DNA from: Liolophura sinensis
Taxonomy: Eukaryota; Mollusca; Polyplacophora; Chitonida; Chitonidae
Assembly: GCF_032854445.1 (NCBI RefSeq)
Contig: NC_088295.1
Coordinates: 79,824,028-79,888,027, forward strand
Direction of reading: 5' to 3'
DNA length: 64,000 nucleotides
Shown here piece by piece: positions 24,717 through 35,400 of the stretch. The notes under the pieces were generated by a model. The model saw only the letters and a list, made by a program, of their open reading frames with translations. It was not told where the DNA came from and did no database searches. The position numbers and the translations under genes are program-made. Numbering within the stretch: position 1 is the stretch's first letter; every line of letters begins with the position of its first letter.

Positions 24717-25028
24717 GTGGAAAAACTTACTATTTAGGACATATGCGACGTAAGATTTATCACAGAAGACTATCAGTGAAATGAAACGCAGAGAACCTGA
24801 AAAATGACAACTAATAATCAAAACAGTATACAATGCACGGAGAGAGTGCAGTAGGCTGACAAGTATTCCTGTCATTTATAGGTACCCGACACACTGGTAA
24901 CAAGAGTTGGTTCAAGATCCGCAGTGGTGTCTCGCTGAATATACAGAGTTTCCTCTATACCATGGAAATGCAATGCCAAATACTGTACGTAATTGGCATG
25001 GGGTGTATTTAACGAAGAAGGCATTACA

Positions 25029-25570
25029 TGTATTTATTTATTTATTTATTTATTAGATTGCTATATCAGATATATGTGATATCGTTCCATTTTATGAGTG
25101 GTGGAAGGAGGAGTGCCCGGTGTAAACCACCAATCATTGGAAAGTTACTTGCGCGCCATACTGTGGAAAACAAGTGGTCTTCTACCTATGTCAGACTGCG
25201 CAAACGACCATACCAGCGTTAAGATCACCAAGACCTCACAAGGAGTGACGGCGGGGAAATCCACAATTCCCCTGACCTAGGGGACAGCACCCAGAACTAC
25301 GGGTGGCGAAAACCTGACTGCCAAGGGTAAACCACAACCTTTCGAAAGGTACCTGGGAAACCCGCTAACCTAAAACTGCAGTTGGATCCGATTGACTCGC
25401 GACCATGTGGATCAACGGCCTGTTAGTCGTAGCGAGTTAACCGACCAGGACATGTTTACTTATATCAATATGTAGTAGCCCGGTTTCCTGCCACCGTATA
25501 ATGTCAGCCGTCGTCGTATACGTGAAATATTATTGAGTACAACGTAAAATTGCAAATAAATAAATATATA
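25029..25570. mobile_element. Interspersed repeat(s), SINE-like, partly unresolved
   Basis: 25029-25055 is (attt)n followed by 'gattgctatatcagatatat', like a minus-orientation SINE of a type also hinted at 33704-33860. 25475-25570 is a plus-strand 3' end of the (aaat)n-tail family (gtttcctgccaccgtataat, 'attattgagtacaacgtaaa', aataaataaat). The middle is GC-richer and unassigned. Confidence 0.45.
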
Positions 25571-25651
25571 AAAATAATCGGGGTGTACATATAACGTTAA
25601 TTTCAGTCAGCAAACAGTTCCATGGACAGCGGTGTCAATATTCAAATCCGG

Positions 25652-25798
25652 AACAAGACAGACAGGCGTGAGAACAAGACAGACAGGTGTGAGAACAAGA
25701 CAGACAGGCGTGAGATCAAGACAGACACGTATGAGAACAAGACAGACACGTGTGAGAACAAGACAGACACGTGTGAGAACAAGACAGACAGGCGTGAG
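25652..25798. repeat. 21-bp tandem repeat, seven units
   Basis: Unit 'aacaagacagacaggcgtga' plus g, 147 bp in all, with variants acgtgtgag, acgtatgag and aggtgtgag. The period is a multiple of three, so the frame stays open (ENKTDRR-like heptapeptides). No evidence of a real protein. Confidence 0.88.
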
Positions 25799-26874
25799 AA
25801 AAAGAAGGATGTAGAGACTTATACAGTCTTACTAAATAGTCTCTGTGTGCGTGTACCTGTAAATGAAGATCAAGCTGTATCGCGGAACAGCAAGCAAACT
25901 CAGGCAAGACAATATGTACGATACATTTGCAACACTCAATAAACGGACCCGTAGTTGATATACGTTGCTCTGAACAACCAGACACTCAGATGCTATCTTG
26001 TTCACTCATAACTCGTCACCGGCGGCTAGGTGCATTATGAAACCTTTCCATTCATGTTGTTTTATGCAAGTTCTCGTTCTTCACTGAAACATAATTTGGC
26101 GTACATGTAAATAAAATATATGCTGTATCAAGCTAAGCGATTGCACCCTAGAAAAATTTGAAAATATGATTTTACAAGAGAGATCATCTATATGAGAAAT
26201 ACATCAGGTCATATCGCGCAAAAAGATGACCCAAACGAACTTATAAGCTGTGTGTTTGATAAATGTTGAATTTCTTTACCCACAGTGTTCTTATTTCACA
26301 ATATTTTGTGGTAATGTACGTGTACTCCCTCGGCTAAAATAGTGTAAATTATCAGTTTCTGGTTTACCAAGCGAAAGAGAAATAAACTAGAAGTGTGTTT
26401 TAGCAGTAGAAAAGAAATTCCGGTTCGTGTAAATGTGTAATAATCGGTTGGCCGCAAATGTATATGTTAAATATTCTTGAGCAAATAATCTTGTTACTGG
26501 AGTTTGCTGATGGAGCTTTATGCCGAAAACGTTTGCTCACACTAAGGTAATTTAAATGTAATATATCAATATCAGTTGAATCATAAAAAAGCCTCACTGA
26601 GCTGCCATTTCCACTGAAACTAAACCTAACCCTGAAACACTATTTATCGATCAATATTTATCGATATCAGTAATTCTGTTATTGTGTTATTGATATCAAT
26701 AAATGAATTGGTGATATTGATAATTCTCGATCAAATGTTAATTTGCCCCCCCCCCTTCCCCCGTATATATCGGCTCTTTCCCGTAGCTTTTCTCAGTAGT
26801 ATCAGATATTTGACAAAGGAGGGGTCTTACAGATCTTATGGTAAAACTACTTCGTTGTAAGAAACGTCTAGAAG

Positions 26875-27205
26875 ATTTCAACAATACTGGGTATTTGTCG
26901 GGAGCAAGTGGCATCAATGGAGACCATTTGGCGTGGGGAGAGAACAGTACCAGGGTTATGGGCTGATTCTCCGAAGTGGAAAAACCTAAACGTGTCGATC
27001 ATTCTGACAGAATTAATTTCTGGGGTCGTATAATGCGACACAAGAGACCTACTGTAGGCCTTTCTGCACGAAGTACTGTGTGTTGACCAAGTCTGAAGTC
27101 TCCACTATTAGGATGACTCAGGAGGGGTGTGCGTGTGACTCTGACAAAAGGTATATCTGTAAGAGTAGAGTCGAGAAGAACTCACCTGACACTTCCGCTC
27201 TCTGA
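26875..27205 (+). pseudogene. Broken C-type-lectin exon 4 (relic of a further lectin copy)
   Basis: After an acceptor-like 'gtctagaag', phase 1 reading gives DFNNTGYLSGASGINGDHLA then WGENSTRVMG and a TGA stop. A shifted frame later gives FCTKYCVLTKSEVSTIRMTQ, then EGCACDSDKRYICKSR, and a stop at 27203-27205. These align with exon 4 of the intact lectins (YNNAGYWSGAND, HCVFMKY, MTQELSECDGGRLYICKC). The internal stop and frameshift make it a pseudogene. It lies 4 kb upstream of a broken exon-3 relic, so the two need not be from the same copy. Confidence 0.78.
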
Positions 27206-27713
27206 GTGCTTTTTCTCTGAGTGACGTTTTAAGCATTTACATGAGTACTGGAATAAAACCCTGTAACTCACGTAATGTTACGAGGGTCAGGATTTTACCG
27301 GATAGCTGTGACAATTTGCCAGCTATCTGTTATTTTACTCTCTGTGTTTGCATTTTATTGATACATTTTCTCTTCTGCATTCCGTACCACACATTTTTCG
27401 GTGACCTATTTTGTATCGAGGCTACTTACGAGAAATATACCGGACGATTTGTCATGGTCATGAACTAATTTTGTATTCCGTGTGCGTGTAGGGCCTGTGT
27501 GTATTTTGGATAAAGTTTACATTATATGATCTTATGACATCTGTGTTCAAAAAGGCTGACTTGCGAAGTCCATTGTGAGAAATTTGGGTCAATACGTTAT
27601 GAATAGTTGTTATTCCCTTATACAGCCTACGGTGCTATACACTTAACTGCTTGCTGTGCATTTTGTAGATTTAAAACCACTACATTCCTTCCTGTTAGTA
27701 GCAGTTAATAGAT

Positions 27714-28001
27714 TTATTTATTTATTTATTTGATTGGTGTTTTACGCCGTACTCAAGAATATTTCACTTATACGACGGCGGCCAGCATTATGGTGGTTGG
27801 AAACCGTGCACAGCCCGGGGGAAACCCACGACCATCCGCAGGTTGCTGACAAACCTTTCCACGTACGGCCGGAGAGGAAGCCAGCATGAGCTGGACTTGA
27901 ACTCACAGCGACCACATTGGTGAGAGGCTCCTGGGTCATTACGCTGCGCTAGCGCGCTAACCGACTAGCACAGCGTAATGACCCAGGAGCAGTTAATAGA
28001 T
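27714..28001 (-). mobile_element. SINE ((aaat)n-tail family) with a 20-bp snap-back at its 5' end
   Basis: The minus-oriented SINE begins atttatttattta at the duplicated target gcagttaatagat (27701-27713, repeated at 27989-28001). The body has 'gtgttttacgccgtactcaa' and 'agccagcatgagctggactt'. At the head, 27927-27946 is repeated as its exact reverse complement at 27971-27990, with a 24-nt loop, inside the target duplication. Confidence 0.85.
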
Positions 28002-28009
28002 GCTTTAGG

Positions 28010-28840
28010 TTTAGCTTGTACTTGTTCGACTATACATTGATTGTTGTCCGTTAGGTGCCCTGTATTTCCTGACGATGGCATAAGTGTATGTCGAAATACT
28101 GATCTACCACAACGATAACCGTGACTTTTCGGAGTTATCTATATTTTCTATTACCTTCAAATTTAATTGTCTTCAAGAATAATCAAAAGAAAAAAAAAGA
28201 AATTAAATAAATGAGAAGATGGAAACCTCAGCGAAATTCGAAACCCAGCATTACCATCTTTATAGTGATGACCTGAAAGTTTTCAGCAAAACACAGACTT
28301 TAAAATATTCTATTTGTGTCAATGAGGTAAACAAATTTCTGAAATGGCCTTAAAGCTTATCTAAATCTTGGAAATATAGGTCAGTGTCTCATTTTCTTTA
28401 ACCTAACACACATACATATATACTCTAGCATTAAACACTGAAGTCCTGGCAGTTTGAAACCTGGCCATTTCAGTTGCCTGTCCATGTTAATGCATATTAC
28501 GTCAAACGCCAAAATCTTGTCGTCATTTTAAATTAGTTTATCCGCAGTTAATACCTATTTCTGTCTGGTAACTGACGGTCAAAAGAATCTTTACGACTCC
28601 GTGAGTAAACTTTAACCAGCCTTTTCAGCAAATTAATATCAAATTATTGTAGGAAAACATTGTACGAAGCATATTCTCATGTGCGACAAGCGTCAGATAC
28701 ACCCACACGAGTTTGTTTTGAGACAACGAAGAAAGAAAAATCACGTGACCCATAGATGACCGCAACTGCACATGTAATAACTGTATAAAAACGTTATTCA
28801 CAGTGTGCTGGACTTGCACACTGACTAAAAACCACCAAAG
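28010..28840. other. No supported feature
   Basis: AT-rich sequence with no recognisable exon or repeat. It should contain the left end of the decayed Tc1-like element that follows, but I could not identify a terminal inverted repeat. Confidence 0.4.
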
Positions 28841-28842
28841 TA

Positions 28843-29700
28843 ATGCCTCCATTGACTCTAGAACATCGCGAGAGGGCCCTGGGTATGGTATCCATGGGAG
28901 CCACCCATGCCCACATTGCAAAAAGGACCTTCGGCTGCTCTCGTGTAACTGTGTCAAACTTGATGCAACGTTACAGACAGACAGGGCAGACATTGGACAG
29001 GCCAAGAGCAGACAGGCCTAAGGTAACTACGCCCACAGAAGACGGGTACTTGCATGCGCGCCTTACACCTGAGGAACCGCTTCCTGACGGTGACGTCATC
29101 GTCAATCAATGCCTAAGGTCACCGGGTCAGTCGGCAGAACGTGTCCAGGAGACTCATGGTTCACGGAATTATGGCCTATCGACCATTCAGAGGTTAGTTG
29201 TTGACAGCCGAACATCGTCGCGAGTGCATGGTTGCTATGGGCTCGAACTGTGCGAATTGGCGAACGAACGACTGCATCATATGTCCAGGAGGTGGTACCA
29301 TTTGGTGGCGGCAGCGCGATGGTGTAGGGTGGGATTTGTGGAGAAGAACGGACAACACTGGTCATCATCTACGGGAACCTAACAGCTCAGCGTTAAGTGG
29401 AGGAATCTCTACGTCCTGTTGTCTTGCCATTCCTTCAACAGCAGCCACGTGGTGTCCTGTACCAGCAAGACAACGCCACACCCCATGCAGTTCGAGTTGT
29501 GCAGAACTTCCTGGACGCCAACAACGTCAACGTCTTTCCGTGGCCTGCACGTTCCCAGATATGTCCCCTATAGAACACCTTTGGGATATCATAGGTCATC
29601 GAGGAAGACAACGGCCACACCTTGCATCCAACCGACAGGAACTGACGTTCGCTCTCCAAGATAAATGGCAACGAATCCCACGTCATCTCATCTGACGACC
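28843..29700 (+). pseudogene. Decayed Tc1/mariner-type transposase
   Basis: The N-terminal helix-turn-helix part is open from 28843: PPLTLEHRERALGMVSMGAT, then SRVTVSNLMQRYRQTGQT and DRPRADRPKV. After a frameshift come GIMAYRPFRG and LLTAEHRREC in another frame. The catalytic region is broken: LYQQDNATPHAVRVVQNFLD in one frame (second Asp), then FPDMSPIEHLWDII in the next (the Glu), the DD34E arrangement of Tc1 elements. At least three frameshifts are needed, so it is inactive. It is a different family from the element at 37780. Clear terminal repeats were not found. Confidence 0.8.
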
Positions 29701-30640
29701 GACTTTTTCTATGCGTCGGAGAGTTTTTGCATGTATTGAAGCAAGGGGTGGCCACACGCGATATTGATTTGTTTTGATATTGACTTATTTTAAAAATGTT
29801 GTTAACCAAGATGGAATGGCTTTTTTTCTACCCTTGCTCTGTTTGTTCACTTGTATAATGATTTGAGCGCTGCTTTATCCGTTCTTGCTCAAGACTTTCA
29901 ATATCTAAAGTCATTGGTTTTTTCAATATAGTAAACTTCAGTGTTTTTTGCTTTGGCAAAATAAATTGATTTGAACTCTTTGTAAAGTTTCTTTTGGCCG
30001 CCAGTTTTGTTCATTTTTAGAAAACTGAAATTGAGAATTGTGGGAATTCTCTAGGTACCACGGTATTAATATACATGAATATAAGTCGATAATCGCAAGA
30101 TTCATTTCCAAAACAACGTTTAACACTAGCTCCCAAAGACAAAGGTATGTAAGAAATTATACAAATAGGAAATAAAGCCGGTAACACACAAAAGAGAAGC
30201 GGTCATCGGTTTTCAGTGATGCTGGGCAGACAGTGGATATTCCAGGCATGAATTCCATATCAAAGTTCAAATTCGTAGTCCATGAATGAGTTCCGACAAA
30301 AACAGCCTGCCGTATGCATAGAAATACTCATAATAATATGCCTGAAAGTCATGAATCCCTTTGGCAGTGCTGTTTCGGTATGTCTGACAAAAGTAGATCA
30401 TACGAATCTTCTTTGTACTGCGCATGGCGATAAATGCTTAGGTAACGCCCAAACTTACAGACAAGATGAAGATATAAAGGAACATTTGCTTAAAAATCAA
30501 AGGAACATTTGCTTAAAAATCGTTGGAGTCTTTGGGCACCGAAAACGTCAATTCAGATTGGCGATTCGACGACTTTGTATATCTTGCTCATCAGCAGTAT
30601 CTCACTAACCATGGCGGTAAGATCAAATTGCAGAATTCAA
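29700..30640. other. No supported feature
   Basis: The frame at 30282-30608 is open for 108 codons, but I see no domain, splice pattern or paralog. The stretch gaacatttgcttaaaaatc is repeated in tandem near 30480-30520. Confidence 0.4.
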
Positions 30641-30653
30641 AATTTTCATTTGA

Positions 30654-30916
30654 GTGAGTGAGTGAGTGCTTGGTGTTTAACGTCGTACTTAACGATTTTT
30701 CATTTATATGACGACGAAGGCATCCTTAGAGTGTATGCAGTGTGCCTCCTTGTTGTAGGACGGATTTCCCCCGCTCTTTTATCTAGTGCTGCTTCACTGA
30801 GACGCCTTACCGAAGGCAAGTAAGCCGTCCCGCCCGAGCGGGATACGGGGTCAACCAGTCATAGTACTACACCCTTCATGATGAACGCCAATGGAGGAAG
30901 TTACAACTCAAGTCAG
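30654..30916 (-). mobile_element. SINE, cactcactc-tail family, with target duplication
   Basis: Target duplication ttttcatttga at 30643-30653 and 30917-30927. The minus-strand element runs from gtgagtgagtgagtgcttgg through 'gacgacgaaggcatccttag' and 'gctgcttcactgagacgcct' to near 'gaacgccaatggaggaagtt'. The tRNA-like head is missing, a 5' truncation. Confidence 0.82.
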
Positions 30917-30980
30917 TTTTCATTTGAACTTATGTCATTAAGTTTAGGTTCATAAACATGAAGGTGTCTTATGTTGATAG

Positions 30981-31178
30981 ATACTGAAACGTGTCCTCCT
31001 AAGTTTTACATCAACCGAAAGACGAAGTCGTGCTACCGCATTATGGGTGATGAGAAGGTGGTACCAGTCCCGGGTGGACTGTCAGAGCCAGGGAGGAGAC
31101 CGGATCTGGTGCGACACGATGGAGGAGTACAGGCACGTGGTCATCCTCATCACGGCTTCCAAAGATACAAAACACACT
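30981..31178 (+). pseudogene. Broken C-type-lectin exon 3 (relic)
   Basis: After the acceptor 'atgttgatag' the phase-1 frame gives DTETCPPKFYINRKTKSCYR then IM, matching exon 3 of the intact lectins. A one-base shift near 31057 moves the rest to another frame: WYQSRVDCQSQGGDRIW, then EEYRHVVILITASK. The expected donor after TCCAAAG reads atac instead of gtaa, so the splice site is lost too. It lies 1.3 kb upstream of the start of lectin 2. Frameshift and dead donor make it a pseudo-exon. Confidence 0.82.
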
Positions 31179-31199
31179 TGTAACTTTTGAAGTATGTCG

Positions 31200-31860
31200 G
31201 GGTTTGCTTTCTACAAAAAATCGACTGTACACTTAAATGTCTTAAACATCATAAAATTAGAAATAAATCGTATTTGTATGATAGACCATTACAAATGCTA
31301 TCCTTAAACATATTTAGTGTTTTCACAAGAAAAAGAGTAAGCTTTTCCTCCGTTGTACTTATGTTGTAATAGATGTTTTGAAAATAAATACTAGGATAAG
31401 TTAAAAGCCAGTAAGGAAAATACTTATTAAAAAATCGGAATCGTTCACTTGATCCAATAATTTTGTGAAACATATCCAGAATCAAATAATGCAATGTTTC
31501 AGAACGAATACTAGATACATTTATTGGATGATGAGTGTGCATGGTTGTTGTTGGCTTTTGTACTTTGATAATCTAACAAAGACATAGTTGAAGGCAGGTA
31601 GAGTAAAACTTTATCAAATGACATTATGCTATAAGGCGGGTGAATGGCCCTTTAGCAAAACAGCTGTACAGAAAATGAAACTGAGTATAACAGATTTACA
31701 GCCTACGCAGCCTTCGAATAATTTGGATTTATAACTTCTTTAATCTGGTAACAGCTGTAACTTATGTAAACAAAACAATAAACTTTTTGTGATTGTGAAA
31801 CAAACTGTGATTTAGTATTAATTTACTTGCATGTTTACATAAGCTAAATTATGATTCAAA
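31200..31860. other. No supported feature
   Basis: AT-rich, no recognisable exon or repeat. Confidence 0.4.
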
Positions 31861-31864
31861 CATC

Positions 31865-32000
31865 ACACGTGGGAAGGTCTTCCAGCAACCTGCGGATGGT
31901 CCAGTTTCCTTCCACCATAATGCTAGCCGCCGTCGTATAAGTGAAATATTCTTCAGTACGGCCGAAAATACCAGTTTAATTAACAAATAAAATAAAGAAA
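31865..32000 (+). mobile_element. 5'-truncated SINE ((aaat)n-tail family)
   Basis: 'cacgtgggaaggtcttccag', 'ccataatgctagccgccgtc' and 'attcttcagtacggccgaaa', ending in aacaaataaaataaa, match the 3' half of this family. Confidence 0.7.
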
Positions 32001-32478
32001 TGATTCAATGCATGGTCGTATGCATACTTACACACTTAACTGAGAATCAACATATCATTATTATCTTGTACAGAGGAAGAGAAGCCTTGTGATATCCCAT
32101 TGGTTTATGGGCCGCTTCGAACACCAGTTATTTCCCATAAATACACTCAACGGCCTATTTTGTATGCATGAAGTGCTTTTGTAATGTGTATGTCTTCTGC
32201 ATACAGTTTGCCTCATCACATCTGAATACATCCGTGTTCTTAAGTAGTACCAGTTACAGTTCCTCAACAGCTGAGACTTTCTACCGTTTCTATTTTATCG
32301 TCATCTATACATTAACCAGAGTTCGACAAAACCGATAGTTATATATTTTTAACTTCAGTGGGGCAAGTGGTTAATTTTTTTAAAACTAGGCCAAAGTCAT
32401 AGATTTCTAGAACCTGTTAATAAAAGGACTTGAAAGACCTGTTTCAGATATAGCTGCGCGTGCAGAAAGCTATACAAC

Positions 32479-35400
32479 ATGGCGCTGAGAACGCTCCTCC
32501 TGTGCGGTGTGGTTGTATTGGCATTCACCAATCCAGTGTCCAGCGGACTGTCTCTATCGTCACTTTCGAACAGAGTCGACCGTTTGGAAGCTTTATCTGC
32601 AGACGTAAGTATATACCTTAGCCTGCAAGGAACTCATATTTCAACTGCAGTGGTGAGTTCATTAGAATGTATATCTATATTTCAGTAACAACAAGGGCAA
32701 AGTCTTTGTAAACTTCAAAGTTTGGTATCCCCAGCTTATCGTAATAATGAATAGATATTTCCTTAAAGTGAAGAAAAACGAATGTTCACTATCAAGTGGT
32801 CCGCCTTGTGTTTTTGTTCTCTGTATATTGTTCAGTTTTCTTAGCTAACAAGGTCAACGCGACTTCATACATGTAGTCCCTATAGGGCCCTAACCATTAC
32901 ATATCCAGTATTACTGCTACACAAGTAAATGCTAAAGTTTTAGCACATAGTATACGCCGATAACTGACACAGATATTAGTAGTGTTGAAAGTAGAATATT
33001 ACATTTCTTTTCCAGCCCTACGGGGAAAAGTAAAGGTATGAGTATGTTCATTAGATGGTCTAACCCTGTGAGAGAAGAGAAACCCAATATTCTTGCTTGA
33101 ATTACATATATATTGGCTAAAACAAGCAGACCATGTGTCCCAAATTTTAAAAGAATTAGGGTAAAGGCCTATGCAGAATGTTTCCGGAATGGTCCAGGAT
33201 CAGGATATCCACTTCCTGTCGCTCTTCATGTTTTCGTTATTTACTACGCGTGGTTGTAGCGAACTTACACTTGTTATTGGCTGAGAGAATTAACGCTTTA
33301 GGCTGTGCATACTCTGTCATGTGTTAAATAAAACACATGTATTAAATGATAAATTATGTCAGCCTGCGTGTCATATAGCTGTTTACAACATTTAAAAATT
33401 TTGACAAAGAACAAGGTCATACAGTTCATTTTGAAAACAACATAATAAATACCAATTACTCTTCATACCCCTCCAACAAGTTGTTGTTGTTTTTAGAAAT
33501 CATTTCAGAAAGAATAACACGTGTGGACTTTTATACTTTTGAGTAGAATTCAAAAGACAAAATATTTCTTTCCAACGCTTTGGCTAAATTTTTTTCATGG
33601 TAACTCGACGCCACTAGCGGATCATTATTACCAGTAAATACCACCTTTCTGATTAGACTGAATACAAATGATGAACGAGCCCTCATTAATGCTGGGTCCA
33701 GTTATTTATTTACTTGATTGCTCTTGAATTTTCCGATTATACACCGACCGTCATGTTTATGTGTGGTGAAAAACAGAGTGCCCGAGTAGCCATGCACCGA
33801 ACCTGGCCAGGTACATGTACCTGACATACCTGATTTACAAGTGCAGAGTAACTTCTCTGCAATACGCCTGGACTTACACATAACTCTGTATCTGCTTACA
33901 TTTCGCTACCAGAGCCAAGCTGATATTATCTACTTCGTAATACAATAGAAATAGGTCGTTCCCAGCACCAACAAGCGACTTTGCTTGTGATCAAATTCCT
34001 ACCACATTTTGTTTTGCAGGGCCTTTTCCCGGGGAATAACGTGTCCTATCCTGCAGGTATGTGTGCACCATTCCACTTTCAGTTTTGTTATTAAAACGAT
34101 ATGTGATGACGCATTTTAATGAGTATTCTAGGCTTCTTCCAAATTCATGACATTTTAAATGTATAAGGGTAAAGAACCCAGGCTCTAGAGTTCGTTCCTT
34201 ACCGTTCCATTGTCTTTGGGCAACCTGAAAATCAGCCACTAAATTTAAATTAATTCCCAAAGACGTTTCCAGGGGTGTTCTAAACATGTAAATCAAATTA
34301 TTGTACCTATCCACTCATTTGGTGTCGCCATTTCACCGCGTTAGAGACACGTCACAAATTTTAGGTAATAAACAATGTCGCGCTGTTACAGTGAACATGA
34401 TCGGGCATGGCAATTTGATAGAACAAAAATACAAACAAAAACACAAACGCCAGATGTCCCACTCAAGAGTTTCAGCTCCGTTGTCTAACATCCAAAGTTT
34501 CTTTGAGCTTGTCAGTTTGTCAGGGCGAACGTCTTCGTCTCCGGAGTCAGTATTACTTTACATTAGACATTAGGGAATTTGCCGAACGGAATAAGTTCTT
34601 GTCATTTGGAAACTTCTTTCCTGTCGATGTTGGGGGAACATTTCCTTTAAAACTAAGGCTTCGAAGAGCAAACAGTTATACAGTGAAATCTTCTGTTTCT
34701 CAGGCATTGGCGAGGCGGATTTGTTGCCAGCTGCAGAACTCGCCCTGACAAATTACCCACCCAACATGTAGGCATTGTGACACAGTTAGTCGCTCTCAGT
34801 TCGGCATAAATGTATGACTGTCCAGTTGAACCAATATGCCTCGGTTTAACATTTAAAATAACCTCCAAATCCAAATTTTTTTGACATCGATGTCAGTAAA
34901 TTTTTGAAGAGGAATCATGAGCTGAGCAGTTTTTAGACGCCATAGCCAAAATATTACAACATAGTCCAAAAGAACTTCTACAACATGGCTACGTGGAGAG
35001 ATTTGTCTGTCAGTTCTAAATCCCCAATGTTGATTTCCATCTTCGCGACTTTCAAAACTTTCAAATTTTTAAAAATATTTTTTTGGCTTACTTCTTTTTT
35101 GTAGGTATACATATTGGCAAACTTTGTGTTCACTGTAAGCATTAATGAAACACAACAACAACAATAATTCAAACCATGTTGCGCGCACTAAAAGTCGGTC
35201 TCAGTCAGAAACATGACCAAATATTCTATACACCTTATAATCTGCTTCTGTTGGTAGACATCAAGTCATGCCCGTCAGAGTTCTACATGCACCGCCCCAC
35301 TTTTGCCTGTTACCGGATTATGAAGGAAGTAAAGTCGTGGTACGAGGCCCGAGAGGAATGCCACACCCAGGGGGCTGACCTGATCTGGTACGAGAACCCG

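Noticed and set aside
25652-25798. Possible CRISPR-like regular array
   Set aside because: Head-to-tail 21-bp units without spacers, in a eukaryotic genome; a plain minisatellite.
28625-29005. 126-codon minus-strand frame
   Set aside because: Overlaps the plus-strand transposase N-terminus, which has recognisable HTH content; the minus frame has none.
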